Shown here one piece after another: positions 38,887 through 48,599 of a stretch of 64,000 nucleotides of DNA. Within the stretch, counting starts at the first letter, position 1. The number at the start of each line of letters is the position of its first letter. A model generated the notes under the pieces. That model had not been told where the DNA came from. It made no database searches and saw only the letters and a list, made by a program, of their open reading frames with translations. The position numbers and the translations under genes were made by a program. Source of the DNA: Streptomyces sp. P3 (GTDB taxonomy: Bacteria > Actinomycetota > Actinomycetes > Streptomycetales > Streptomycetaceae); the NCBI GenBank assembly GCA_016893485.2, contig JAFEKX020000001.1, positions 2,356,001-2,420,000 on the forward strand, read 5' to 3'.

Positions 38887-38902
38887 TCGTACGCTCGTTC
38901 GA
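38887..38902 (-). promoter_or_regulatory. LexA/SOS box upstream of dnaE2-imuB
   Basis: TCGTACGCTCGTTCGA matches the actinobacterial SOS box TCGAAC-N4-GTTCGA with one mismatch, and lies 52 bp before the dnaE2 start. It indicates damage induction of the mutasome through LexA. Confidence 0.75.
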
Positions 38903-39111
38903 TTACTCTAGCCCCATCAGCCCCGGTCAGCGACCACATTCGAACACGCAAACGATTCTTTGGGAGGTGCACACTGGCCGAAACAAGCACCACTCCGTCA
39001 GCTCCCCAGCCGCGCCGGGGAGTTGGAGAGAAAAATCTTCGAACACACGTACGACATCCGTTCGGCCCCTTCCCGCCTGCGCGAACACCGGCCCGCCGGG
39101 ACCGTGGGGAC

Positions 39112-40190
39112 ATGACAGAGACCCCGGTACCGGTACGTCCCGTACGTCCTTTCTCGGGGAGGTGAAGGACGCGGTCAGCCTGCGGGCCACCCTCCTCGTG
39201 GTCGGTGTGGTCGCCCTTCAGCTGCTCTTCATCGCCTCCTACGTAGGAGCGCTGCACAATCCGAAGCCCAGGGACGTGTCGTTCGGGGTCGTCGCTCCCG
39301 GGGTCACCGCCGAGCAGACGGTGGCCCGGCTGAAGCGGCTGCCCGGCTCACCGCTCGACCGCGCGCGGTGTCCGACGCGGCGACCGCGCGGAAGCAGATC
39401 CTGAACCGGGACATCGACGGCGCCCTCGTCATCGACCCGCGCGGCACCAAGGACACGCTCCTGGTCGCCACCGGCGGCGGCACGGTCCTGGCCACCACCC
39501 TGGAGACCATCACCTCCTCCTGGAGAGGACCGAGCAGCGCACGGTCCGGACGGTGGACGTGGCACCCGCCTCCCGCCAGGACTTCGACGGGCTGTCGTCG
39601 TTCTACCTGGTCGTCGGCTGGTGCGTCGGCGGCTATCTGTGCGCCTCGATCCTGGCGATCAGCACCGGCGCCCGGCCCGCCAACCCGCGCCGCGCGGTGA
39701 TCCGGCTGGTCGTGATGGCCCTGGTCGCGATCGTCGGCGGCCTCGGCGGCGCGGTGATCATCGGGCCGATCCTGGGCGCGTTGCCCGGCAGCGTGACGGC
39801 ACTGTGGGGGCTCGGCGCACTGGTCACGTTCGCCGTGGGGCGGCGACCCTCGCCCTCCAGGGGTCTTCGGGGTCGTGGGCATCGGCCTGGCGATCCTGCT
39901 CGTGGTGATCGCCGGCAACCCCGAGCGCGGGCGGTGCCTTCCCGCTGCCGCTGCTGCCGCCGTTCTGGAACGCGATCGGGCCCGCCCTGCCACCGGGCGC
40001 CGGCACCTGGGTGGCGCGCTCGATCGCCTACTTCAAGGGCAACGCCGTGACCGGCCCACTGCTGGTCCTGTCCGCCTGGGCGCTCGCCGGGATCGTGGTC
40101 ACCCTGCTGGCGGCGACCCTGCGCCGCAAGCACGAGGACCTGCTGGGCCGACCGGGATTGTCAGACCCGTCTGCGACGCTGGACGGATGA
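39112..40190 (+). CDS. DUF3533 / YhgE-like ABC-2 type membrane protein (about five frameshifts)
   Basis: About 360 aa after correction. The first membrane helix lies in LRATLLVVGVVALQLLFIAS. An extracytoplasmic domain follows (RDVSFGVVAPGVTAEQTVAR, ATARKQILNRDIDGALVIDP, TLLVATGGGTVLATTLETIT). Five or six C-terminal helices come next (LSSFYLVVGWCVGGYLCASI, RLVVMALVAIVGGLGGAVII, VVGIGLAILLVVIAGNPSAG), with FPLPLLPPFWNAIGPALPPG between them. This is the DUF3533/YhgE-Pip architecture, related to ABC-2 permeases. Breaks are near 39160, 39355, 39520, 39860 and 39935. Its TGA overlaps the ATG of the next gene, which encodes an AAA ATPase. Role unknown. Confidence 0.82.
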
Positions 40191-41385
40191 TCAGCACCCT
40201 CGCCGTCGAGAACTACCGCTCCCTGCGCCGCCTGATCGTCCCGCTGACGCGACTGAACGTGATCACGGGGGCGAACGGCACGGGCAAGTCGAGCCTCTAC
40301 CGCTCGCTGCGCCTGCTCGCCGAGTCCGCGCGCGGCGGTGCCGTGGCCGCGCTCTCGCGCAGGAGGGCGGGCTGCCGTCGGTGCTGTGGGCGGGCCCGGA
40401 GACGATCGGCCGCGCCGTGCGCGAGGGCAGACATGCCGTGCAGGGCACGGTCCGCTCGGGCCCGGTCAGTCTGCAACTGGGCTTCGCGGGCGACGAGTTC
40501 GGCTACGCGGTGGACTTCGGGCACCTGAGCCCCTCCTCGGGCGCGGGCGAGGCGCCGTCGATGTTCAACCTCGACCCGGAGATCAAGCGCGAGTCCATCT
40601 GGAGCGGCCCCGTCCTGCGCCCGGCCGCCACGCTCTCCGACCGCGCGGGAGCCGTCGTCAGTTGCGCGGCGCGAGCGGCAGTTGGTCCCGGGCCCACGGC
40701 ACCCTGCGCCCGTACGACAGCATGCTCGGCGAGCTGGCCGACCCCAGCACGCCCCGGACGTCCTTGCGGTCCGGGAGTTCATCAGGTCCTGGCGGTTCTA
40801 CGACCATGTCCGCACCGACGCGCACGCCCCGGCCCGCGCCGACCGGATCGGTACCCGCACCCCCGTGCTCAGCGGTGACGGCTCCGACCTGGCCGCCGCC
40901 CTCCAGACGATCCGCGAGATCGGTGCCGCCGACGCGCTGGACGAGGCCGTGGACGCGGCCTTCCCCGGCAGCCGGGTCCAGATCGCCGACCTGGGCGGAC
41001 GCTTCCGGCTCGGTCTGCGCCAGCACGGCCTGCTGCGCCCGCTGACCGCCGCCGAGCTGTCGGACGGCACCCTGCGCTATCTCCTGTGGGCGGCGGCCCT
41101 GCTGACGCCCCGCCCGCCGTCGCTGCTGGTGTTGAACGAACCGGAGACCAGCCTCCACCCGGACCTGATCCCCCGCTCGCCGACCTGATCCTCACCGCCA
41201 CGAAGGACACCCAGATCGTCGTCGTCACCCACGCCCGGCCGCTCGCGGACGCTCTCCGGAAGGGCGCGATACGACACCGTCTCGACGTCAACTCCATAGA
41301 ACTGGTGAAGGAGTTCGGGCAGACGACGGTGGCGGGGCGCGAGGGCCCGCTCGACGAACCCCTGTGGTACTGGCCCAAGCGCTGA
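40187..41385 (+). CDS. AAA ATPase, RecF/OLD-like (about four frameshifts)
   Basis: About 400 aa after correction. The Walker A lies at the very N-terminus (ENYRSLRRLIVPLTRLNVIT then GANGTGKSSLYRSLRLLAES), as in RecF/SMC/OLD-type AAA_21 proteins. A substrate-like middle region follows, then the signature and Walker B area LSDGTLRYLLWAAALLTPRP, LLVLNEPETSLHPDLIP, and a late His/Arg switch IVVVTHARPLADALRKG. There is no TOPRIM or nuclease domain, so it is not a complete OLD nuclease. Breaks are near 40360, 40670, 40760 and 41175. The start overlaps the DUF3533 stop (ATGA), so both proteins are probably made together. Confidence 0.85.
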
Positions 41386-41452
41386 GCGCCGCACGGACGC
41401 GGGCGCGGGACCCGGACGGAGCCCACCGGACAGAGCCCCTCCGTACGCGAAG

Positions 41453-41481
41453 GTCCCGCCCCTCGCGCGCGGGGACGGGAC
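41453..41481. terminator. Bidirectional hairpin between AAA ATPase and protease genes
   Basis: GTCCCGCCCC pairs with GGGGACGGGAC apart from one bulged base. It lies in the 118-bp gap between two convergent stops (41385 and 41504) and can serve both. Confidence 0.6.
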
Positions 41482-41503
41482 TTCACGGTGCCGTACGGGC
41501 AGG

Positions 41504-42584
41504 TCAGCCGATCTGCGCCCCGAACGTCGACAGCGCCTCGGTGACGGGCTGGAAGAAGGTCTCGCCGCCCGAGGTGCAGTCGCCGCTGCCGCCGGAGGTC
41601 AGGCCGATCGCCGCGTCGCCGTCGAAGAGCGAGCCGCCGCTGTCACCGGGCTCGGCGCAGACGTCGGTCTGGATCAGGCCGTTGACGATGTCGCCGTTGC
41701 CGTAGTTCACGGTGGCGTCCAGGCCGGTGACCGTGCCGGTGTGCACCCCGTCGTCGAGCCGCTGCGGGTCACCTTCTCGCCGACGGTGGCGTCGGCGGCG
41801 TGGGTGATGGTCTGCGAGGAGTTGTTGTAGAGGTCGACCGCGCTCGGGTGGGCCACGTCCGAGGTGTACTTGACCAGGCCGAAGTCGTTGTCCGGGAAGC
41901 TGGACTGCTCGTTCGTGCCGATCTCGTCGCCGCTGGAGTCGGACCAGGTGGAGATGGCCTCGGTGCAGTGTCCGGCGGTGATGAAGTACGGCGCGCCGCC
42001 CTTGACCACGTTGAAGCCGAGCGAACAGCGGCCGCCCGAGCCGGAGATGGCGTCGCCACCTGCGATGAAGGGTTTGAACTCCCCTTGGTGCGCTGGAGTT
42101 CGGCCTTCGCGCCGAGCCCGTCGACGACCTTGCCGAGCTTGGTCCACTCGGCGTCGGAGACCGTGCGGTCGGCGGTGACGACGACCTTATTGGTGGTGGG
42201 GTCGGTCGCCCACGAGGTGCCGGGGATGGTGGCGTCCTGCTGGAGGGTCGTGCGGGCGCCCGCCAGTTCGGCGAGCGAGTTCTCGACGATTCTCGCCTTG
42301 GCGCCGGCCGCCTCGACGGTGTCGGCCGCGTTCCGGTCGAGCACGTTGACCACGAGGCTCTTGGTCTTCGCGTCGTAGAACGTGCCGGCCGCGTCCCTGC
42401 CGAGGTCCCTGCCGAGCGTCGAGGCGAGCTTTCCGGCCGCGAGGGCCGAGAGGGTGTGCGGTGCGGACGCCGGTGTGGTCTCGCTGGCGTTCGCACTCTG
42501 CAAGGTGACTCCCGCGACGACCAGTGCGGCTATGCCCGCACCCGCCGCCGCCACCCGTCGCCGGGGTATGCGTCGGTGCTTCAA
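41504..42584 (-). CDS. Streptogrisin-type S1 serine protease precursor (two frameshifts)
   Basis: About 360 aa. Signal peptide [20 protein letters not shown], then a propeptide of about 140 residues of the alpha-lytic protease type ([39 protein letters not shown]). The mature chymotrypsin-like domain begins near IAGGDAISG. It carries TAGHC (His), NDFGLVKY (Asp), and [12 protein letters not shown] (Ser). Cysteines fall in the classical pairs (GRCSLG/AGHC, DVCAEPG/GDCTSGG). The breaks are near 42085, at the propeptide-mature junction, and near 41763. The glycine pocket GLTSGGSG suggests chymotrypsin-like specificity. Confidence 0.93.
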
Positions 42585-42812
42585 CTCGTGTCCTCCTGTG
42601 GGGGTCGGCCCGCCAGGTTATGGGGACCCGACCGGCCGAAAGGTGGGTTGACGAGCGCCCACTCTTCCCAATCGCACAGGGAGCGCACAAGGTCGACTTC
42701 AGGTCGTGCGGGGACGCGGTCGCACGCCCCCTCGCTTTGACTGTTCACGGTCAGCCCAGGCCATTCGCACGGCAACCACTCGGCGCGAGTGGCGCTCATC
42801 AGCCGGTGAGGA

Positions 42813-43733
42813 CTAGTCCTGACTTGAAATCGACCCCTCGGAGTCCGGATCCGACTGGGGCTCCGCGGGCGGAAGTTGCTCCTGCACCGGTTGCGGCGCC
42901 ACAGCGGCAACCGGCGCCACGGGTGCCGCGGGCACGGCAGGCGCGGCGGGTGCGGCAGGCGCGGCCGGAGCCGGGGCCGCCCGCTCAAGGAACCGCAGCA
43001 GCTCGACCGGGAACGGCAGCACCAGCGTCGAGTTCTTCTCGGCAGCGACCGCCACCACCGTTTGCAGCAGCCGGAGTTGGAGCGCGGCGGGCTGTTCGGA
43101 CATCTGCTCGGCGGCCTCGGCGAGTTTCTTCGAGGCCTGCAACTCGGCGTCCGCGTTGATGATCCGGGCCCGCCGCTCACGGTCCGCCTCGGCTTGCCGG
43201 GCCATCGACCGCTTCATCGTCTCGGGCAGGGAGACGTCCTTGATCTCCACCCGGTCGATCTGCACACCCCAGCCGATGGAGGGGCTGTCGATCATCAACT
43301 CCAGCCCCTGGTTGAGCTTTTCGCGGTTGGAGAGCAGATCGTCGAGGTCGCTCTTGCCGATGATCGACCGCAGCGAGGTCTGCGCCATCTGCGAGACGGC
43401 GAAGCGGTAGTCCTCGACCTGCACCAGCGCGTCCGCCGCGTCGACGACCTTGAAGTAGACGACCGCGTCCACCCGGACCGTCACGTTGTCCCGGGTGATG
43501 CCCTCCTGCGCGGGCACGGGCATCGTCACGATCTGCATGTTGACCTTGCGGAGCTTGTCCACGAACGGGACGACCATGGTGAACCCGGCCCCGCGCACCT
43601 CGGGCCTGAGCCTGCCGAGCCGGAACACCACCCCGCGCTCGTACTGTTTGACGACCCGCGCCGCCGCCATCGCGTACACCGCTCCGACGGACGCGAGTGT
43701 CACTCCCGCCGTCACCAGCTCCTCGACCATCAC
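42813..43733 (-). CDS. Slipin / stomatin-like SPFH domain protein
   Basis: 306 aa, intact. An N-terminal membrane-inserting hairpin (LVTAGVTLASVGAVYAMAAA) precedes the SPFH domain (QYERGVVFRLGRLRPEVRGA, GITRDNVTVRVDAVVYFKVV, ALVQVEDYRFAVSQMAQTSL, RSIIGKSDLDDLLSNREKLN). A coiled coil follows (MARQAEADRERRARIINADA, SKKLAEAAEQMSEQPAALQL), then an unusual Ala/Pro tail of about 55 residues. It likely forms membrane-microdomain oligomers. No NfeD partner gene adjoins; instead proteases flank it on both sides. Confidence 0.93.
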   Translation of the reverse strand: MMVEELVTAGVTLASVGAVYAMAAARVVKQYERGVVFRLGRLRPEVRGAGFTMVVPFVDKLRKVNMQIVTMPVPAQEGITRDNVTVRVDAVVYFKVVDAADALVQVEDYRFAVSQMAQTSLRSIIGKSDLDDLLSNREKLNQGLELMIDSPSIGWGVQIDRVEIKDVSLPETMKRSMARQAEADRERRARIINADAELQASKKLAEAAEQMSEQPAALQLRLLQTVVAVAAEKNSTLVLPFPVELLRFLERAAPAPAAPAAPAAPAVPAAPVAPVAAVAPQPVQEQLPPAEPQSDPDSEGSISSQD

Positions 43734-43810
43734 GGGCCCCAGGGTCCGACGTGGCGCATCAGGTGCTTGCTCCGATGCAACGACGGTAACTCCGCGCTCG
43801 GCACAAGAGC

Positions 43811-43841
43811 GAGCCCCGCACGCGAGTTGCGTACGGGGCTC
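43811..43841 (-). terminator. Hairpin downstream of the second streptogrisin gene
   Basis: GAGCCCCGCACGC (43811-43823) and GCGTACGGGGCTC (43829-43841) pair over 13 bp with one mismatch and a 5-base loop. It lies 47 bp beyond the protease stop and about 80 bp before the slipin start, separating the two. Confidence 0.65.
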
Positions 43842-43887
43842 ACCCGCTGCCGGCTGCAGTCCGGAGCGGAGGACGTTCAGACGGACG

Positions 43888-44787
43888 TCAGCCGACGCTC
43901 ACGCCGTAGTAGCTCAGCGCCTCGGTGACCGGCTGGAAGAAGGTCGTACCGCCGGAGGTGCAGTTGCCACTGCCGCCCGAGGTCAGGCCGTAGGCCACGG
44001 AGCCGCCGTAGAGCGGACCGCCGCTGTCGCCGCCCTCGGCGCAGACCGTGGTCTGGATCATGCCGTAGACGACGTCGCCGCTGCCGTAGTTGACGGTGGC
44101 GTTCAGGGCGGTGACCCGGCCGCTGTGCGTGCCGGTGGTGGAGCCGCGGCGGTACACGGTCGTGCCGACGCTCGGCGTGGCCGCGCTGGAGATGGTCTGG
44201 CTGCCGACCGCGCTCGGGTGAGCGACCGAGCTGTTGGTGTACCTGACCAGCGCGAAGTCGTTGGTCGGGAAGCTGTAGCCGACGTTCGTGCCCAGCACCG
44301 TGGTCTTCGCGGAGTTGGAGTACCAGGTGGAGGCGACCTCACCGCAGTGGCCGGCGGTCAGGAAGTAGTACGTGCTCCCGCTGTGCACGTTGAAGCCGAG
44401 CGAGCAGCGGTAGGCGCCGCCGTAGATGGCGTCGCCACCGGTGATCAGCTTCTTGAACTGACCGGCCGTGTGCTTGATCGTGATCGCGTCGGCGGTGCTG
44501 CCCGCCTGCGACTTGATCTTCGCGATCTCGGCCTGGGAGACCGTGCTGTCGACGGTGACGACGACACGGTTCGTCTTGCTGTCGACCGCCCAGGCGGTGC
44601 CCGGGACATCGGCCTTCAGTACGGACGAGTTGGCCGCGGACAGCTGGGTCGCGCTGAACGTCGGGGAGTCGCTCGCGCTCGCGGTGGGGACGGCGAACGC
44701 GGCAGCGGCGACGAATCCGGTGGCCACGGCGATCAGCCTGGTCCGTCTCGCGATTCCGCTGCGCGGGGTGGTGCGCTTGATCCTCAC
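43888..44787 (-). CDS. Streptogrisin-type S1 serine protease precursor
   Basis: 299 aa, intact, a shorter paralogue of the protease at 41504. A signal ([20 protein letters not shown]) and a short propeptide of about 75 residues ([24 protein letters not shown] [18 protein letters not shown]) precede a mature domain starting near [10 protein letters not shown]. Active-site motifs are [13 protein letters not shown] and [26 protein letters not shown] closes the specificity pocket. The short propeptide is like streptogrisin A/B. Secreted; probably a nutrient or mycelium-turnover protease. Confidence 0.94.
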   Translation of the reverse strand: MRIKRTTPRSGIARRTRLIAVATGFVAAAAFAVPTASASDSPTFSATQLSAANSSVLKADVPGTAWAVDSKTNRVVVTVDSTVSQAEIAKIKSQAGSTADAITIKHTAGQFKKLITGGDAIYGGAYRCSLGFNVHSGSTYYFLTAGHCGEVASTWYSNSAKTTVLGTNVGYSFPTNDFALVRYTNSSVAHPSAVGSQTISSAATPSVGTTVYRRGSTTGTHSGRVTALNATVNYGSGDVVYGMIQTTVCAEGGDSGGPLYGGSVAYGLTSGGSGNCTSGGTTFFQPVTEALSYYGVSVG

Positions 44788-44988
44788 GTTTCGTTCCCTC
44801 CTAGGGGAATTCCGGGGGCCCGCGTGGGGTCGGGGCCCGTGAGGCGCAGTCAGGGTCGGGCGTCCGGTTTTCGAACACGCCGTGCCCCTGACAAGCGCTG
44901 TGGGGAGTATTCGGCCGCCCGCCCGATGGGCGCAAGGGCGCCTTTCGGCCGTACGACGTTCAACTGGCCCACAATCTACGCGAGTTGA

Positions 44989-45390
44989 TCACCCGGACAC
45001 GGTGGCCCGGAACCCGGCCCGCCGCAGGTCAGCGCCTTGTCCGCCGAAGGGTGCGCTCCCCGCCTCGATCGCGACGCCCAGCGTATTCCCGGGCGACGGG
45101 AAAGGGCAGATGAAATGTTCGGCGAACGCGCACGGCGGGAGCACGGCGCGGTTGAAGTCCACCGTCGTACGCCCCCTCGGCGTCGAGCGCGGCCGGGTAC
45201 GGGAGCCGGAGGCGGTAACTGCCGTGTCCGCTCGTGGAGTCGGCGGACACCGCCCCCAACGTCCCCTCGTCCCGCACCGCCACCTGGAGTGTCACCTCCA
45301 ACCCGTCGCGCCGGCAGGCGAGTTCACCCGCGGGCGGCCCAGCCGGTCGATCCCGTCCGCTCGCCGGACAGTCCTCCGGCCGTCCCGCGG
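44989..45390 (-). pseudogene. C-terminal remnant of a DUF1684 protein
   Basis: On the minus strand the frame before the break reads GLEVTLQVAVRDEGTLGAVS and ADSTSGHGSYRLRLPYPAAL. After a shift near 45165 it continues TVVDFNRAVLPPCAFAEHFI and CPFPSPGNTLGVAIEAG, the conserved C-terminal signature of DUF1684. Only about 130 codons are available between the flavin monooxygenase stop and this stop, while the family is normally 200-270 aa. No convincing start codon or RBS is visible. It is best read as a truncated gene, although a short domain started within the upstream gene is not excluded. Confidence 0.6.
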
Positions 45391-45391
45391 G

Positions 45392-46701
45392 TCAGCCCTG
45401 CCACTCCGGGTCGGGCAGGCCGAGGTGTGAGCGCAGGGTGGTGCCCCGGTACTCCGTGCGGAAGGCGCGGCGCTCCTGGAGCAGCGGCACCACCCGGTCC
45501 ACGAACTCGTCGAGGCCGCCCGGGGTGAGGTGCGGGACCAGGATGAACCCGTCGGCGGCGTCCTGTCGTACGAAGGTCTCCAGGTCGGCGGCGACCGCTT
45601 CCGGGGTGCCGACGAAGGACTGGCGGGCGCTCGCCTCGATCACGGTCTGGCGGATGGACAGCCCCTTGTCACGGGAGAGCGCCCGCCACTTCTCGGCCAG
45701 CGCGACGGTGTCGCCGCGCCGGGTCCTGCCTTGCGTGAGCGTCGGGTCCGGCACCGGGTCGAAGTCGGGGAACGGGCCGTCGGGGTCGTAGGAGGAGAGG
45801 TCGGTGCCCCAGAGCTGTTCCAGGGCGAGGATCGCGTTCTGCGGGGGAGACCTGCTGCCGGCGGATCTCGGCGGCGCGCTCCTGGGCCTCGGCCGCGGTG
45901 TCGCCGAGGACGACGGAGACGCCGGGCATGATCTTGAGGTCGTCGGGTTCGCGGCCGTACTTGGCGAGGCGTCCCTTCACGTCGGCGTAGAAGGCGCGGC
46001 CGTCCTCCAAGGTGCCGTGCCGGGTGAAGATCACGTCGGCGGTCCTGGCCGCGAACTCCCTGCCCTCCTCCGAGTCCCCGGCCTGGATGACGACCGGGTG
46101 TCCCTGCGGTGAGCGCGGCACGGTGAACTCGCCCGCGATGTCGAAGTGCTGGCCCCGGTGGGCGAACGGGCGGGGCAGGCCGTCGGGGTCCAGGAGTCCC
46201 ACAACTCCCGTGCCACGTCGACGAATTCGGCCGCCCGCGTGTACCTGTCCGCGCGGTCGAGGTATCCCCGCGCCGGAAGTTCTCGCCGGTGAAGGCGTCG
46301 GACGAGGTCACCACGTTCCAGGCCGCCCGGCCGCCGCTGAGGTGGTCCAACGTGGCGAGTCTGCGGGCGAGTTCGTACGGCTCGTTGAAGGTCGCGTTGA
46401 CCGTGGCGGCCAGCCCGATCCGCTCGGTGACGGCGGCGAGCGCGTTGAGGACGGTGAGGGACTCCGGGCGGCCGACGACGTCCAAGTCGTGGATACGGCC
46501 CTTGTGTTCGCGCAGCCGCAGCCCCTCGGCGAGGAAGAAGAAGTCGAAGAGGCCGCGTTCGGCGGTGCGGGCGAGCTGCTCGAAGGAGGAGAACGCGATC
46601 TGGGACCGCGACCGCGGATCGGCCCACACGGTGGTGCTGTTGACGCCGGGGAAGTGCGCGGCCAGATGGATCTGCCTGCGGGAGGGCCTCCGTACGGTCA
46701 T
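45392..46701 (-). CDS. LLM-class flavin-dependent monooxygenase, NtaA/SnaA/DszA type (three frameshifts)
   Basis: About 436 aa. FMNH2-dependent two-component monooxygenase. Blocks are QIHLAAHFPGVNSTTVWADP, FEQLARTAERGLFDFFFLAE, IGLAATVNATFNEPYELARR, LDHLSGGRAAWNVVTSSDAF, GHPVVIQAGDSEEGREFAAR and a C-terminal FVGTPEAVAADLETFVRQDA then GFILVPHLTPGGLDEFVDRV. All are typical of the nitrilotriacetate/dibenzothiophene-sulfone family. Breaks are near 46262, 46198 and 45845. ATG after GGGAG; overlaps the stop of the second LLM gene (ATGA). Last gene of the divergent transport operon. Substrate inferred only as an organosulfur or similar compound. Confidence 0.9.
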
Positions 46702-47772
46702 GACGCTCCCCCGGTCACCGCGTACCGGTTGGCGGGCCGGGCCAGCCCGAGGTGCTCCCTGAGGGTGCTGCCCGGGTAGAACGTGCGGAACAGGCCCCGG
46801 TGTTGGAGCAGCGCGACCGTGCCGTTGGCGAGCCGTTCCAGGTCGCGGCGGGGTTCGACGGGCGTGAGGTGGAAGCCGTCGACGGTACGGTCCCCGTGCC
46901 AGCCCGCGATCAACTCCGCGAGGTCGACCGGGCCTCCCGGTACAGCGGGCCGTGCGCGGTCTGCCGGGGCCGCCTCCGCCGTGGCCCGGTTCGGCCGCGT
47001 GCTCGCCGTCGCCGAGGTCGACGACGAGGCTCGCGAGGACCCGCAGGGTGTCGGGGTCGCGGCCGAACTTCTCGGCGGACGCCCGCAGTTCGGTCCGTAC
47101 GGCTCCGGCCTGCGCGGAACTCGCGGCGCGGACCAGTGCCACGTCGGCGTACCGGGCGGCGGTCCGCCGGGCCTGGCCCTCGGTCGCGTCGACCACACGG
47201 ACCGGGTGGCCCTGCGGTGGTCTGGGCACGATCGAGGGGCCCTTGACGGAGAACTCGGAGCCCTGGAAGTCGACGTGGTGCAGCTTGTCGCGGTCGACGA
47301 AGCGGCCGGTGGCCGTGTCCCGGATCTCGGCGTCGTCCTCCCAGCTGTCCCACAACTCGGCCGCCGCCTCGGCGACTTCACCGGCCTCCTGCCACAGCGC
47401 GTCGGCGGCAGCGGCATGGCGGCGGCCGAAGAGGCGGGCCTCCCCCTCGGTGGTCGACACGTCGAGCCGCCAGCCGGCCCGGCCCCGGCTGACCCAGTCG
47501 AGGGTCGCGACCGCGGCCTGCACCTGGAAGGGCTCGGTGTGCGTGGTGGTCACGGTCGGCACCAGGCCGATCCGGTTGGTCGCCGGGGCCACCCGGGACA
47601 GCACGGCGAGGGCGTCGGGTCCGGGCCGCGCGAAGGTGTCGTCGAGCGTCACGAAGTCGAGGCCGCCGCTCTCCGCGAGCCGCGCCAACTCGACGTAGGA
47701 GCCGGCGTCGTAGGCCGACCGCTGGTCGACGGCGGCGGCCAGATGCAGGCCCCGGCCGTGCGAGGAGGTCAT
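46698..47772 (-). CDS. LLM-class flavin-dependent oxidoreductase (one frameshift)
   Basis: About 358 aa. A TIM-barrel luciferase-like enzyme: RGLHLAAAVDQRSAYDAGSY, YVELARLAESGGLDFVTLDD, IGLVPTVTTTHTEPFQVQAA, LDWVSRGRAGWRLDVSTTEG, PPQGHPVRVVDATEGQARRT, ending LREHLGLARPANRYAVTGGA. It is shorter and divergent from its neighbour, so it is not a recent duplicate. A break near 46985 is bridged by ELIAGWHGDRTVDGFHLTPV in the following frame. It lies between the ABC ATPase gene (23 bp gap) and the second monooxygenase gene. Probable partner in stepwise oxidation of the imported compound. Confidence 0.88.
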
Positions 47773-47795
47773 GTGGGGAGTCCTTTCTGCGCACG

Positions 47796-48557
47796 TCACA
47801 GCACCTTGGAGAGGAAGGTCCGGGTGCGTTCGTGCCGGGGTCGGTCGAGTACGTCGGTGGGGGCGCCCTGCTCGACGATCCGGCCGTCGTCCATGAAGAC
47901 GACGGTGTCGGCGACCTCGCGGGCGAAACCGATCTCGTGGGTGACGACGATCATCGTGGTGCCCTGGTGGGCCAAGTCCTTGATGACGTCGAGGACTTCA
48001 CCGACCAGCTCGGGGTCGAGCGCGGAGGTCGGTTCGTCGAAGAGCAGCAGCTTCGGCTCCAGGGCCAGCGCGCGGGCGATCGCGACCCGCTGCTGCTGGC
48101 CGCCGGACAACTGCTTCGGGTAGGCGTCGGCCTTGTCGGCGAGCCCCACCCGGTCGAGGAGCAGGCGCGCGCTCTCCACTGCCGCCTTGCGGGGGCGTTT
48201 CAGCGCGGAGACGGGTGCCTCGACGATGTTGTCCAGCACGGTGAGGTGCGGGAACAGGTTGAAGTTCTGGAACACGAACCCGATCCGGGTGCGCTGCTTC
48301 AGCACCTCGCGCTCACGCAGTTCGTACAGCTTGTCGCCGGAGCGGCGGTAGCCGACGAGTGTGCCGTCGACGCTGATCGTGCCCTGGTCGACCTTCTCCA
48401 GGTGGTTGATGGTGCGCAGCAGCGTCGACTTGCCGGAGCCCGACGGGCCCAGGATCACGGTGACTTCGCCCGCGCGCACCGCGAGGTCGATGCCCTTGAG
48501 CACGTCGAGCGGTCCGAAGCTCTTGTGGACGGACCTGATGTCGACCATGACGGTCAT
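47796..48557 (-). CDS. Amino-acid-type ABC transporter ATP-binding protein
   Basis: 253 aa, intact. Walker A GPSGSGKST, Q-loop FVFQNFNLFPHLTVLDNI, signature LSGGQQQRVAIARALA, Walker B LLLFDEPTSALDP, H-loop VTHEIGFAREV. The sequence is typical of the polar amino acid (GlnQ/HisP) group: LRTINHLEKVDQGTISVDG and a C-terminal RTRTFLSKVL. It pairs with the permease at 50404 and the divergent binding protein at 51683, with the FAD protein gene inserted between ATPase and permease. Confidence 0.96.
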   Translation of the reverse strand: MTVMVDIRSVHKSFGPLDVLKGIDLAVRAGEVTVILGPSGSGKSTLLRTINHLEKVDQGTISVDGTLVGYRRSGDKLYELREREVLKQRTRIGFVFQNFNLFPHLTVLDNIVEAPVSALKRPRKAAVESARLLLDRVGLADKADAYPKQLSGGQQQRVAIARALALEPKLLLFDEPTSALDPELVGEVLDVIKDLAHQGTTMIVVTHEIGFAREVADTVVFMDDGRIVEQGAPTDVLDRPRHERTRTFLSKVL

Positions 48558-48599
48558 GGTGTGAATCCCTTGTGCTGGCAGTGGAGTTGGCGTTCGGGG

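Noticed and set aside
38940..38955. Second SOS-like box TCGAACACGCAAACGA between dnaE2 and the DUF3533 gene
   Set aside because: Only the left half matches; the right half has several mismatches to GTTCGA. One good box at 38887 explains the operon.
44060..44360. Repeats between the two streptogrisin genes suggesting a recent duplication
   Set aside because: The proteins share motifs but differ in propeptide and many residues, so the duplication is old and does not indicate a local repeat or assembly artefact.
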